Part shown: positions 1-7,545 of the stretch, piece after piece
How the letters are laid out: every line of letters begins with the position of its first letter
Numbering within the stretch: position 1 is the first letter of the stretch
NCBI RefSeq assembly: GCF_003967195.1
Contig: NZ_AP018725.1
Location: 2,418,001 to 2,482,000 of the forward strand
Origin: Sulfuriflexus mobilis
GTDB lineage: Bacteria > Pseudomonadota > Gammaproteobacteria > AKS1
Reading direction: 5' to 3'
Length of the DNA: 64,000 nucleotides
Translations under genes and position numbers: made by a program
The notes under the pieces: model-generated
The model's database searches: none
What the model was told of the DNA's origin: nothing
The model's input: the letters and a program-made list of their open reading frames with translations, nothing else

Positions 1-85
1 CCAGGGCTGGGCCGACTGGCGGACTAGGATTCGCCGCGCCTGCAGCAACCTGTAGCTTTACGTAGGCTTCAATCTTCTTTGCCAT
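1..85 (-). CDS. rplK: Ribosomal protein L11 (N-terminal fragment, cut by window edge)
   Basis: The reverse strand reads [16 protein letters not shown], then a PSPPVGPAL stretch, the conserved N-terminus of ribosomal protein L11, which binds 23S rRNA in the GTPase-associated centre. Only about 28 codons are inside the window and the gene runs off the left edge. The ATG is at 83-85, preceded by an AGGAG ribosome-binding site at about 93-97. Position after nusG is the usual secE-nusG-rplK order, so the fragment is secure despite its length. Confidence 0.93.
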   Translation of the reverse strand, partial: MAKKIEAYVKLQVAAGAANPSPPVGPAL

Positions 86-110
86 GTTAGTACTCCTAAA
101 GTGGGTACAA

Positions 111-142
111 GCGCCTGATACTTACGGACCAGGCTCCCCTGT
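111..142 (-). promoter_or_regulatory. Possible L1-type autoregulatory leader upstream of rplK
   Basis: The transcript strand ahead of rplK contains a GGGGAGCCTGG block, then a short loop and CAGGCGC, able to form a CCTG/CAGG stem. This resembles the L1-binding leader that represses the rplK-rplA mRNA in enterobacteria. The resemblance is by eye and the stem is short, so this is tentative. Confidence 0.35.
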
Positions 143-242
143 TAATACAATTGATAACGACCGAGGTAACTATCAATCTCGTTATCCCTTAATAACGGCA
201 CAAAAACATAAGTTACTTCGTAACTGAGTTTTTGCGCCTTCC

Positions 243-279
243 TCGAAAAGGGTTAAAACAACGTTTTAACCCTTTTCGA
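243..279. repeat. Perfect 17-bp inverted repeat at the end of nusG
   Basis: Positions 243-259 pair perfectly with 263-279, leaving a 3-base loop. The right arm contains the nusG stop codon (266-268). There is no T-tract after it on the transcribed strand, so it is not a classical intrinsic terminator. It may act as an RNA processing or attenuation element between nusG and rplK. Confidence 0.8.
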
Positions 280-799
280 CCTGCCCGAATTCAAGTTCGA
301 CCGGGGTAGAACGACCAAAGATCAGGACTGCTACACGCAGCTTGCTCTTCTCGTAGTTGACTTCCTCAACCACGCCGTTGAAATCATTAAATGGCCCATC
401 GGTAACACGAACCACTTCGCCTGGCTCAAACAGCACCTTCGGCTTCGGCTTATCAACACCTTCCTGCACGCGATTAAGAATGGCATTGGCCTCTTTCTCG
501 CTGATCGGTGCTGGGCGGTCACTGGTGCCGCCAATAAAGCCCATCACCTTCGGCACATCTTTCACCAGATGCCAGGTGTCGTCGTCCATTTCCATTTCCA
601 CCAGTACATAACCGGGGAAAAACTTGCGTTCTGACTTGCGCTTCTGGCCCTCACGCATTTCCACAACTTCTTCAGTCGGCACCAGGATCTCGCCAAACTT
701 ATCTTCCATGCCAGCGAGCTTGATGTGCTCGACAAGCGAACGCTTGACGGCATTTTCAAAACCCGAATAGGCATGTACTACGTACCAACGCTTAGCCAT
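266..799 (-). CDS. nusG: Transcription termination/antitermination factor NusG
   Basis: NusG travels with RNA polymerase, promotes processivity and Rho-dependent termination, and couples transcription to translation through S10. The 177-aa protein has the usual length. The N-terminal NGN domain begins [13 protein letters not shown] and carries [10 protein letters not shown]; the C-terminal KOW domain is seen at about residues 125-160 ([14 protein letters not shown]). It sits 16 bp after secE in the standard order. Its stop codon lies in a strong inverted repeat. Confidence 0.98.
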   Translation of the reverse strand: MAKRWYVVHAYSGFENAVKRSLVEHIKLAGMEDKFGEILVPTEEVVEMREGQKRKSERKFFPGYVLVEMEMDDDTWHLVKDVPKVMGFIGGTSDRPAPISEKEANAILNRVQEGVDKPKPKVLFEPGEVVRVTDGPFNDFNGVVEEVNYEKSKLRVAVLIFGRSTPVELEFGQVEKG

Positions 800-815
800 G
801 AAATATATTCCTGCC

Positions 816-1154
816 TTAACCGATCAGTTTTTGTACTAACCACGCCAGAAACGAGTCAAAGCCCCAGAGGATCAACGCCACTATAATCACCATGGCGATA
901 ACCGTCAGGGTCATCTGTACTGTTTCCTTACGTGTCGGCCAGACAACCTTACGTACTTCGACGCGCGCATCCTGGATAAATGCCCAGGCATCGCGACCCG
1001 CAGTTGTCTGCAAAGCGACGACCATAGCCACAATTGCCATTACCAGAACACCAACGACACGCAATACCATCTGCTGGTCGGCGAAATAATAAAAGCCTGT
1101 TATGCCTGCACCCAGAATAAGCAGTGCGAAAAGCATTTTAATTTTGTCTGCCAT
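816..1154 (-). CDS. secE: Preprotein translocase subunit SecE
   Basis: SecE is the small clamp subunit of the SecYEG translocon in the inner membrane. The 112-aa protein has three hydrophobic segments, at about residues 7-25, 34-50 and 84-108, as in the three-span gammaproteobacterial form. The conserved cytoplasmic amphipathic stretch [15 protein letters not shown] at about residues 66-80 is diagnostic. It lies between tRNA-Trp and nusG and is probably co-transcribed with nusG. Confidence 0.97.
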   Translation of the reverse strand: MADKIKMLFALLILGAGITGFYYFADQQMVLRVVGVLVMAIVAMVVALQTTAGRDAWAFIQDARVEVRKVVWPTRKETVQMTLTVIAMVIIVALILWGFDSFLAWLVQKLIG

Positions 1155-1192
1155 GCCTTACGTAACCTTGTTGCCGTCCGTTCAAACCATTC

Positions 1193-1268
1193 TGGCAGGC
1201 CAGGAGGGAATCGAACCCCCAACCCTCGGTTTTGGAGACCGATGCTCTGCCAATTGAGCTACTGGCCT
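1193..1268 (-). tRNA. tRNA-Trp (anticodon CCA)
   Basis: A 76-nt cloverleaf with an encoded 3' CCA. The acceptor starts AGGCCAG and closes with CTGGCCT; the anticodon loop reads CTCCAAA, giving CCA. The T loop is GGTTCGATTCC. It lies between tuf and secE, as in many gammaproteobacteria. Confidence 0.97.
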
Positions 1269-1292
1269 ATTACCTTGTTGCTGGTGATGCAC

Positions 1293-1322
1293 AAAAGAGC
1301 GCTCGCGGCACGAGCGCTCTTT
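1293..1322 (-). terminator. Rho-independent terminator after tuf
   Basis: A 12-bp perfect stem (1294-1305 with 1311-1322) with a 5-base loop, 21 bp after the tuf stop. It is followed on the minus strand by a short T run. It would separate tuf from tRNA-Trp/secE transcription. Confidence 0.75.
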
Positions 1323-1343
1323 ATGCAATTTTAAAAACCAGCT

Positions 1344-2534
1344 TTACTCTATGATCTTCGCGACGACGCCGGCACCCACGGTGCGGCCACCTTCACGAAT
1401 TGCAAAACGAAGACCTTCTTCCATCGCAATCGGTGCGATTAGGGTCACGGTCATCTTAACGTTGTCACCCGGCATCACCATCTCGATACCTTCCGGCAGG
1501 TCACAGGCACCTGTGACGTCGGTGGTACGGAAGTAGAACTGCGGACGGTAGCCGTTGAAGAACGGGGTATGACGACCGCCTTCATCTTTGCTCAACACGT
1601 AGACTTCGGCTTCAAACTTGGTGTGCGGCTTGATGGAACCCGGCTTACACAGTACCTGGCCACGTTCTACGTCTTCACGCTTGGTGCCTCGCAGCAAGAT
1701 TCCAACGTTGTCACCGGCCTGACCCTGGTCAAGCAGCTTGCGGAACATTTCAACACCGGTACAGGTGGTGGTCACGGTATCTTTGATACCGACAATTTCA
1801 ATTTCTTCACCCACCTTGACGATGCCGCGCTCGATACGACCGGTCACCACGGTGCCACGTCCGGAGATGGAGAAGACGTCTTCCACCGGCATCAGGAAGT
1901 CACCGTCTACGGCGCGTTCCGGCAGTGGAAAGTATTCGTCCATGGCGGCGACCAGCTTGAGGATGGACGGGGCACCAATTTCGGAGGTGTCGCCTTCCAG
2001 GGCCTTCAGCGCGGAACCGCGGATGATCGGGGTGTCGTCTCCCGGGAAGTCGTACATGTCGAGCAGTTCACGAATTTCCATTTCGACCAGTTCGATCAGT
2101 TCTTCGTCGTCGACCATGTCGGCCTTGTTCAGGAATACGACGATGTGCGGGACGCCAACCTGACGCGACAGCAGGATGTGCTCACGGGTCTGGGGCATGG
2201 GGCCATCGGCGGCACTACAGACGAGGATCGCACCGTCCATCTGCGCCGCACCGGTGATCATGTTCTTTACGTAGTCAGCATGGCCCGGGCAGTCAACGTG
2301 GGCGTAGTGGCGGTTCTCAGATTCGTACTCAACGTGTGAGGTCGCAATCGTAATACCGCGCTCGCGTTCTTCCGGGGCGTTGTCGATTTCGTCAAACGCC
2401 TTGGCTGTTCCGCCCATCGCCTCTGCCATGACCTTGGTGATCGCCGCCGTCAGTGTCGTCTTACCATGGTCAACGTGACCAATCGTTCCCACATTTACAT
2501 GCGGTTTCGTTCGTTCAAATTTTTCCTTGGACAT
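1344..2534 (-). CDS. tuf: Elongation factor Tu
   Basis: EF-Tu is the GTPase that delivers aminoacyl-tRNA to the ribosome A site. The 396-aa length is normal. The P-loop [10 protein letters not shown] is at about residues 18-27, DCPGHADYV at about 80-88 is the G3 motif and NKADMVDD is G4. Domains 2 and 3 are complete and the C-terminus is [10 protein letters not shown]. It follows four tRNA genes, matching the tufB locus of enterobacteria. An additional tuf copy elsewhere in the genome is possible but cannot be seen here. Confidence 0.98.
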   Translation of the reverse strand: MSKEKFERTKPHVNVGTIGHVDHGKTTLTAAITKVMAEAMGGTAKAFDEIDNAPEERERGITIATSHVEYESENRHYAHVDCPGHADYVKNMITGAAQMDGAILVCSAADGPMPQTREHILLSRQVGVPHIVVFLNKADMVDDEELIELVEMEIRELLDMYDFPGDDTPIIRGSALKALEGDTSEIGAPSILKLVAAMDEYFPLPERAVDGDFLMPVEDVFSISGRGTVVTGRIERGIVKVGEEIEIVGIKDTVTTTCTGVEMFRKLLDQGQAGDNVGILLRGTKREDVERGQVLCKPGSIKPHTKFEAEVYVLSKDEGGRHTPFFNGYRPQFYFRTTDVTGACDLPEGIEMVMPGDNVKMTVTLIAPIAMEEGLRFAIREGGRTVGAGVVAKIIE

Positions 2535-2654
2535 GGATACTCTCCAACCTTTTATCTACGTCGGCCACTTGCGTGAACGCCGACACTGGTTTCACATAAA
2601 ATAACTAATTCTTTACTATTCAAGCCCGCTACCCGGTAGCCAGCTTGTCGTATC

Positions 2655-2730
<76 letters not shown>

Positions 2731-2786
2731 CAAACTTTTCTGAGCCAGCCCCGGAACCCTCAACAGGCCCCCTGTCCTTATATATA

Positions 2787-2860
2787 TGGAGCGGGTGATG
2801 GGAATCGAACCCACGTATTCAGCTTGGAAGGCTGAAGTTCTACCATTGAACTACACCCGC
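2787..2860 (-). tRNA. tRNA-Gly (anticodon TCC)
   Basis: A 74-nt cloverleaf starting GCGGGTGTAGTTCAATGG and ending CCCGCTCCA. The anticodon loop CTTCCAA gives TCC. It is the glyT position of the cluster. Confidence 0.97.
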
Positions 2861-2939
2861 GCTGTTCTACACTATGTCCGCAAACTCACCACGTCTCACT
2901 GGTATTCTCATTCCTTTGCGCTAACCTTATCCTTATATA

Positions 2940-3024
2940 TGGTGGAGGGGGGTGGATTCGAACCACCGAAGGCGGAGCCGTCAGATTTACAATCTGATCC
3001 CTTTGGCCACTCGGGAACCCCTCC
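2940..3024 (-). tRNA. tRNA-Tyr (anticodon GTA)
   Basis: An 85-nt class II tRNA with a long variable arm (GGCTCCGCCTTC region). It starts GGAGGGGTTCCCGAGTGG and ends CCTCCACCA. The anticodon loop TTGTAAA gives GTA. It is the tyrU position of the cluster. Confidence 0.97.
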
Positions 3025-3150
3025 AAAAATAAGCCGCCTATTCTGCTTGAGAATCGGGACGCTGTCAATCGCGTTTATGCTGAAAACCGCATCAGGACTG
3101 ACGCGGCGGCAGATGGTCATGCCGCCGCGATGCAACGGCATGCCCGGAAT

Positions 3151-3226
3151 TGGTGCCGGAGAAAGGAGTCGAACCCTCGACCTTCGCATTACAAGTGCGC
3201 TGCTCTACCAACTGAGCTACTCCGGC
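3151..3226 (-). tRNA. tRNA-Thr (anticodon TGT)
   Basis: A 76-nt cloverleaf starting GCCGGAGTAGCTCAG and ending CCGGCACCA. The anticodon loop CTTGTAA gives TGT. It is the first tRNA of the thrU-tyrU-glyT-thrT-tuf transcription unit. Confidence 0.97.
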
Positions 3227-3291
3227 GTTGCCATACTGGCCTGGCAAGGCGGGCATTCTAATGAAAACTGCGAGCGGATACCACCGCATTT

Positions 3292-3957
3292 TTAAGAACA
3301 ATTCCGCTCATGCATCGCGATACCACCATATTGTTGTTGCAGGGCATCGACGATGGCCTCTGGCAGTGGCGGCCGATTCGGGCTGCTGAAATCAAGCCAC
3401 AAGCCGCTGTTTTCCCTGTAATTTTCCTCTTTCACGGGATTCAGACCCAAGGCACTGATACGTGCATAATGCTGCTCAGCCGAGTCATGACTGCGGAAAA
3501 AACCCAGTGAGATGGCATTCTTTTTTGGTCCGGTGGAGACAATCTGGAAATCTTTGATGCCGCGCGCCTTGAGCATTGCCGTGACCTCTCTCGCCTCATC
3601 CCGGCTCAGCAAAGGCGGGATATAAACCCAGTATCCTGTCAGTTCACGCCGCGTGCCTTCACGCTGCTGGGTGGCCAACCCGAGACCAGCAAGGGTCTCG
3701 TTGGCCTCTCGTGCCCCCGCCTCGCTGACAAAGGGCCCGAGGGAATAACAGGCCACGCCAACAAAGGTCACCCTTGGTGCGACCCGCTCGTTTGCCGGCT
3801 CCAGGGCAGGCGTGTCGGGCTGTTCGGCGAGCAATACCAACTGTTTCCCGCTAAGCGGGCTGACCCTGGCCGTATCGCCAAACGGCTCTGGCTGGGTTTG
3901 CAGCCAGGCAAACACGAACAGGTTTAACAGCAGCAGGCCAAGAGTGAGGTATTTCAT
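3292..3957 (-). CDS. SPOR-domain protein, membrane anchored
   Basis: A 221-aa protein with an N-terminal hydrophobic segment (about residues 3-19, LTLGLLLLNLFVFAWLQ) and a C-terminal SPOR-like fold at about residues 70-190 (CYSLGPF, GYWVYIPP, ISLGFFRS). SPOR domains bind denuded septal peptidoglycan, so a division or envelope role is likely but not shown. It overlaps the end of coaX by 4 bp, suggesting translational coupling in a birA-coaX-SPOR operon. Confidence 0.75.
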   Translation of the reverse strand: MKYLTLGLLLLNLFVFAWLQTQPEPFGDTARVSPLSGKQLVLLAEQPDTPALEPANERVAPRVTFVGVACYSLGPFVSEAGAREANETLAGLGLATQQREGTRRELTGYWVYIPPLLSRDEAREVTAMLKARGIKDFQIVSTGPKKNAISLGFFRSHDSAEQHYARISALGLNPVKEENYRENSGLWLDFSSPNRPPLPEAIVDALQQQYGGIAMHERNCS

Positions 3958-4700
3958 AGCTGTTCCGCCACCAGCGCCAAGCCCTCTAACACCAACATCG
4001 GCTCATGTTCGACCTCGACCGCCAACAAGGGCAGGATATTCTCGGCATCACCTCCTGTGAGCAGGCAGGTTACGGGCTCATCCAGCTCCTTTTCCATATC
4101 GGTACAAACGCGGTCAATAAAGGCCACCACGGCATACAGTGAACCTCCTTCGACTGCCCCGGCGGTATCACTCGCCAGAAAACCGTTATGCATTGATTTT
4201 GTAGGAAATTCCTGAACACCATGGGCACCTGCATAAAGGGCCTCACGCATCATGCCGAGCCCCGGCACGATCAAACCACCAAGGTGTTGCCCGGAGCTGG
4301 CCATGACATCGACCGTAATGGCTGTGCCGCAATCGATAATACAAACCGCCTGCCTGCTTATCTCATACGCCGCTAACAGGGCCAGCCAGCGATCCACGCC
4401 CAGGCGCGCCGGTTCCTTGTAGGCATTTCGTACCGCGCCAAAGACCTCGCGACTTGTGGCATATTGCGGCAATAGCCCCCAGGTCTGTTGTAACCATGTT
4501 TCCAGCGCCCCGGCCATGTCACTGCCGGCAACATTGCTCACCCACACCGCCTCCGGCCGTGGCAAGTCTTGCCAGGCCTCGTCAAAGACCTCGGCCAGGT
4601 CCTCATCGGCGTGCAGTGCCTCACCCGCATCACAAAGTTGACCGTCATCAAGCCCAGACCACTTGATAAAACTATTGCCGATGTCGAGTAACAGAATCAT
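3954..4700 (-). CDS. coaX: Type III pantothenate kinase
   Basis: CoaX phosphorylates pantothenate in the first step of coenzyme A synthesis. The start MILLLDIGNSFIKW (ATG at 4698-4700) gives 248 aa, the usual length, and places the phosphate-binding DIGN motif at the N-terminus. A longer in-frame start at 4748 would overlap birA and add unrelated residues. ASKHA-fold motifs are visible: RLGVDRWLALLAAY and the adenosine site CIIDCGTAITVD. It follows birA with a 19-bp gap. Many gammaproteobacteria use CoaA in this locus instead. Confidence 0.93.
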   Translation of the reverse strand: MILLLDIGNSFIKWSGLDDGQLCDAGEALHADEDLAEVFDEAWQDLPRPEAVWVSNVAGSDMAGALETWLQQTWGLLPQYATSREVFGAVRNAYKEPARLGVDRWLALLAAYEISRQAVCIIDCGTAITVDVMASSGQHLGGLIVPGLGMMREALYAGAHGVQEFPTKSMHNGFLASDTAGAVEGGSLYAVVAFIDRVCTDMEKELDEPVTCLLTGGDAENILPLLAVEVEHEPMLVLEGLALVAEQL

Positions 4701-4719
4701 GTCATTGTGCCCCGGGCCA

Positions 4720-5688
4720 TTATCGACTGCGTAAACTGACTTCGCCACAATTGAAACGCTGCACCTTGCCGGCCAGTTCCAGTAACAGGGCCCCTTGCGA
4801 GTCTATGCCACGTGAAATACCCGTGATGCGACGTTCGTCTGGTAACAGCAAATCTACCTGTTTACCTGCATGCACATCATAATCCTGCCAGTCTTCAAGA
4901 TAGACGGTGATCCCGCCTTGTTCACAGGTCTGACAGACGCGTATCAACTCCGACAGGACCGCGACCGCCAGGGCATTTCTCGATACCCGGGAGTCGGCAC
5001 ACTGCTGCAGGTCAGACCAGGGCTGGTCGATATGCGCGGCGGCCGCCCCCGGCATACGCACGTTCAGCCCCACTCCGATCACGACCTGGCTCGGGCCGCC
5101 TGTCTCACCGCGCATCTCGATGAGGATACCGCCAAGCTTGCCCGACGCCGCAACTATATCATTCGGCCACTTTAACTGGACAGACGGGATACCCAACCCC
5201 TCCAGGGCACGCATGACCGCCACCCCCGCCGCCAGACTCAGACCGGACAGCGACGCCGCATCAAGGGAAAAATGCCAACCCAGGGATAGATAAAGATTCG
5301 CCGCAAACGGTGACAGCCAGGCCCGGCCACGTCGCCCGCGACCGGCATGCTGATATTCCGCCAAACAGGCCCGGGCATGCCAGTCGGTCCGCTGCATCAG
5401 CCAGGCATTGGTGGAATCCAGCTCAAGCTGCAGGTCGAGCTTGATACCGGCCTCTTGCGCCACACCGTGCAGACCGGCCAGGATCGTCTCAATACAGAGT
5501 AAATCGAGTGCCTCGCTGAGGCGATAGCCCTTGCCTTGCACGGCATGCACATCCAGGCCCAGTGCCTCGAATTGCTGCAGGGTCTTCCAAACGGCACTAC
5601 GCGTCACGCCCAGTTGCTGTCCCAGTTCTTCCCCGGAATGAAAGCGACCATCGGCAAGTTGTTCGAGCAAAGGACGGAGCAAAGACAT
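4720..5688 (-). CDS. birA: Bifunctional biotin-protein ligase / biotin operon repressor
   Basis: BirA activates biotin to biotinyl-AMP and attaches it to carrier proteins; with its N-terminal domain it also represses biotin synthesis genes. The start MSLLRPLLEQLADG (ATG at 5686-5688) gives 322 aa. A winged helix-turn-helix is at about residues 5-60 (GEELGQQLGVTRSAVWKTL), the catalytic GRGRRGRAW loop at about 115-123 and KWPNDI in the ligase core. The C-terminal SH3-like domain is present. A 30-residue upstream extension with no family similarity was left out. Confidence 0.95.
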   Translation of the reverse strand: MSLLRPLLEQLADGRFHSGEELGQQLGVTRSAVWKTLQQFEALGLDVHAVQGKGYRLSEALDLLCIETILAGLHGVAQEAGIKLDLQLELDSTNAWLMQRTDWHARACLAEYQHAGRGRRGRAWLSPFAANLYLSLGWHFSLDAASLSGLSLAAGVAVMRALEGLGIPSVQLKWPNDIVAASGKLGGILIEMRGETGGPSQVVIGVGLNVRMPGAAAAHIDQPWSDLQQCADSRVSRNALAVAVLSELIRVCQTCEQGGITVYLEDWQDYDVHAGKQVDLLLPDERRITGISRGIDSQGALLLELAGKVQRFNCGEVSLRSR

Positions 5689-6111
5689 GCTCAGATTATA
5701 ACATGCGCACCCATCGGCTATGTGTATAAACGCTGCCTGCCAGGGATATCTCCCCGTATATCGCCAGCGCGCTGACACTCGGGCCGGATCGAACGGCTAT
5801 GTAGTGGCAACGACGCTGACACGGTGCAACCGGATGAACCCTTGTCTCAATTTGTCCGACGTACCCGGCGGAACACAAAACCCTGTGACGATTTTTGTGA
5901 CGATTTTTTTGCATTCTGAAAAAATATCCCTACAAAGAAGTTTTTTTCTTTCACAGCAATTAATTAAGTACTGTCTTATATAGTGGCCGGTAAAACGTCA
6001 ATATTTTGTATATAGGCACTGCCTGGGCAGATTGCTAAAATCACAAGCTGTAAATAAATACCTGTTTGACAGGACGCCTGATTTTATGAGACTTGTCACC
6101 GAGGAGGTAGC
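5689..6111. other. Intergenic region, 423 bp, AT-rich
   Basis: This stretch separates the birA start from the small gene at 6112 and must hold divergent promoters. It is AT-rich from about 5880 on. The only clear structure is a 12-bp perfect tandem repeat at 5884-5907 followed by a T run. I could not assign a -35/-10 pair or a known RNA family with confidence. Confidence 0.6.
5884..5907. repeat. Two perfect copies of TGTGACGATTTT
   Basis: A 12-bp unit is repeated head to tail without mismatch (5884-5895 and 5896-5907) and followed by more Ts. The spacing is 12 bp, not the 11 bp of Pho boxes, so it is not counted as one. Confidence 0.75.
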
Positions 6112-6312
6112 ATGCAAGTAGGTAGTGCAAACAGTAATCTGATAGTACAACTTTCACAGGCGTTACAGTCTTCTGCCCAGCATACCGTTCGCCAGATTCA
6201 AGTCGTACAGTCGGATATCCAATCCGCAAAAGATCAGGTTCTGAAAAGTGCTGTACAACAAACCGTCAATTCCGCAGAACTCAAGGGACGCCTGATCGAC
6301 GTCACCGTTTAA
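6112..6312 (+). CDS. Small 66-aa protein of unknown function
   Basis: A strong ribosome-binding site (GAGGAGGTAG, 7 bp before the ATG) supports translation. The protein is hydrophilic, Gln/Ser/Val-rich and predicted largely helical (SQALQSSAQHTVRQIQVV, AKDQVLKSAVQQTV), with no signal peptide, membrane segment or cysteine. It is somewhat like short putative motility proteins of the YjfB type in composition, but I do not recognise it. It stands alone with its own upstream region and is convergent with the peptidase gene. Confidence 0.7.
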   Translation: MQVGSANSNLIVQLSQALQSSAQHTVRQIQVVQSDIQSAKDQVLKSAVQQTVNSAELKGRLIDVTV

Positions 6313-6314
6313 AT

Positions 6315-7502
6315 TTAAAATGCGCGTCGGTAACGGCGCGCATTCTTCTGCAAACGATCACGTGTCGTTTTCCAGGGGTCTGCCCACGGCAGATTGCTTC
6401 TCATCAGGGCTTTACACAGCGTTAATTCCCCCGCGATATCCGACAGGTGCACAAACTCCGGTGCCGGTCCCCGTGGCCTCGCACAGTCCGGCCCGCCTTC
6501 ATAACCCTCGTTATGGTAATTACCCAGCGGGATAGAAATGCCCACTGTAGGGATCCCCCAGGCGGTAGCGGCCGTGGCCTCACAGGCGCCGCCATCCATG
6601 ACCCGACGTTGATGGGCAGCCGGTAATACGCGTTCGGCCAGTTGGCTGAGTACCTGCAGTCCCCCGGCATCAAAGACCGTGCGCCGGTCCCCCAGTCTCA
6701 CTACCGGTCCCTTGCCGATGACGGCACCTGGCAGGGTCCGCGAGGCCTCAAGGCTCACTGCGAGCAGTGGTCGTTTTGCCTTCGCCAGGTAACCGGACTC
6801 GAAATGCTTAACGGCACCGACAAAACCCACCTCTTCGCCGCGTGTCAGCAGACCAATAAAAGGGACGTCGCCACCGCGACGGCGGGCGGCCCGTAAACTA
6901 CGCGCTGTCTCAAGGATGGCAAACACCCCCACCAGATCATCGGCAGCACGGGTGTACAGACGTTGTCCCTGTTTCCAACAGGGGGCTCGAAAGGCAAAAC
7001 CACCATAGAGTTTATTGGCGGCAGGCCGGTGCGTAGCGATGCAATCCTTGTCGAGGGTCACTTCTGCCGTCGCGATAGCGTAGCGCCCGCTATTCAGTAT
7101 CGGCTTGCCGAGTTTGCCCTGCCCCAGGTCCGCCTCTGCCGTCGCCAGCCAGACCCGGCTACCGGCCAAGTGACGCAGCGGTGAACCCCCATACCAACGT
7201 ACGGCCAGGCGGCGCGCCGACAGCCACTCCACGCCATGAAAGCCCGGGTGGTCCATGTGGGCGATAAAGAAGCGTACGGGTTCCGCGTTATGTTGCCTGA
7301 GCAAGGCCCGGTATTCCCGCACCGAACCGACACCGACAATGCGATTACCGTGTTCATCAACACACCAGGGGGTCTTGGCCGCATCCAGCTGCGCCTCGAC
7401 CTCACGCATAACATGGTGTTCACAAAACGGCGCCGTGGAACAGGCCAACAGTTTCAGCAGACGTTGATAGGCCGCCGGGGCAAGAGACACGGATGGGTGC
7501 AT
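6315..7502 (-). CDS. M42/M28-like zinc aminopeptidase
   Basis: The 395-aa protein has clan MH peptidase features: AHMDHPGFH at about residues 81-89 (first metal His/Asp), RAADDLVGVFA at about 185-195 (bridging Asp), TRGEEVGFVGA at about 219-229 (catalytic Glu-Glu) and GNYHNEGYEG near 328-337 (last metal His). It would remove N-terminal residues from peptides in the cytoplasm. No signal peptide is seen. It is longer than typical M42 enzymes and the substrate cannot be told. Its 3' end abuts the small gene at 6112-6312. Confidence 0.8.
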   Translation of the reverse strand: MHPSVSLAPAAYQRLLKLLACSTAPFCEHHVMREVEAQLDAAKTPWCVDEHGNRIVGVGSVREYRALLRQHNAEPVRFFIAHMDHPGFHGVEWLSARRLAVRWYGGSPLRHLAGSRVWLATAEADLGQGKLGKPILNSGRYAIATAEVTLDKDCIATHRPAANKLYGGFAFRAPCWKQGQRLYTRAADDLVGVFAILETARSLRAARRRGGDVPFIGLLTRGEEVGFVGAVKHFESGYLAKAKRPLLAVSLEASRTLPGAVIGKGPVVRLGDRRTVFDAGGLQVLSQLAERVLPAAHQRRVMDGGACEATAATAWGIPTVGISIPLGNYHNEGYEGGPDCARPRGPAPEFVHLSDIAGELTLCKALMRSNLPWADPWKTTRDRLQKNARRYRRAF

Positions 7503-7545
7503 AGAAGATAACCGCGATGATTAACAATACCGCTACAGTATCGTC

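Noticed and set aside
1569-2339. 256-aa plus-strand open frame opposite tuf
   Set aside because: Antisense shadow of the highly biased EF-Tu gene; no ribosome-binding site and no recognisable protein.
2786-3295. 169-aa plus-strand open frame over the tRNA cluster
   Set aside because: It reads through three tRNA genes in antisense; tRNA structure explains the sequence.
6010-6035. Possible sigma-54 promoter (GG-N10-GC) before the 66-aa gene
   Set aside because: The spacing fits, but the TTGC part of the -12 element is missing.
6319-6344. Hairpin after the 66-aa gene as a terminator
   Set aside because: An 8-bp stem exists, but it lies inside the peptidase coding end and has only a weak T-tract.
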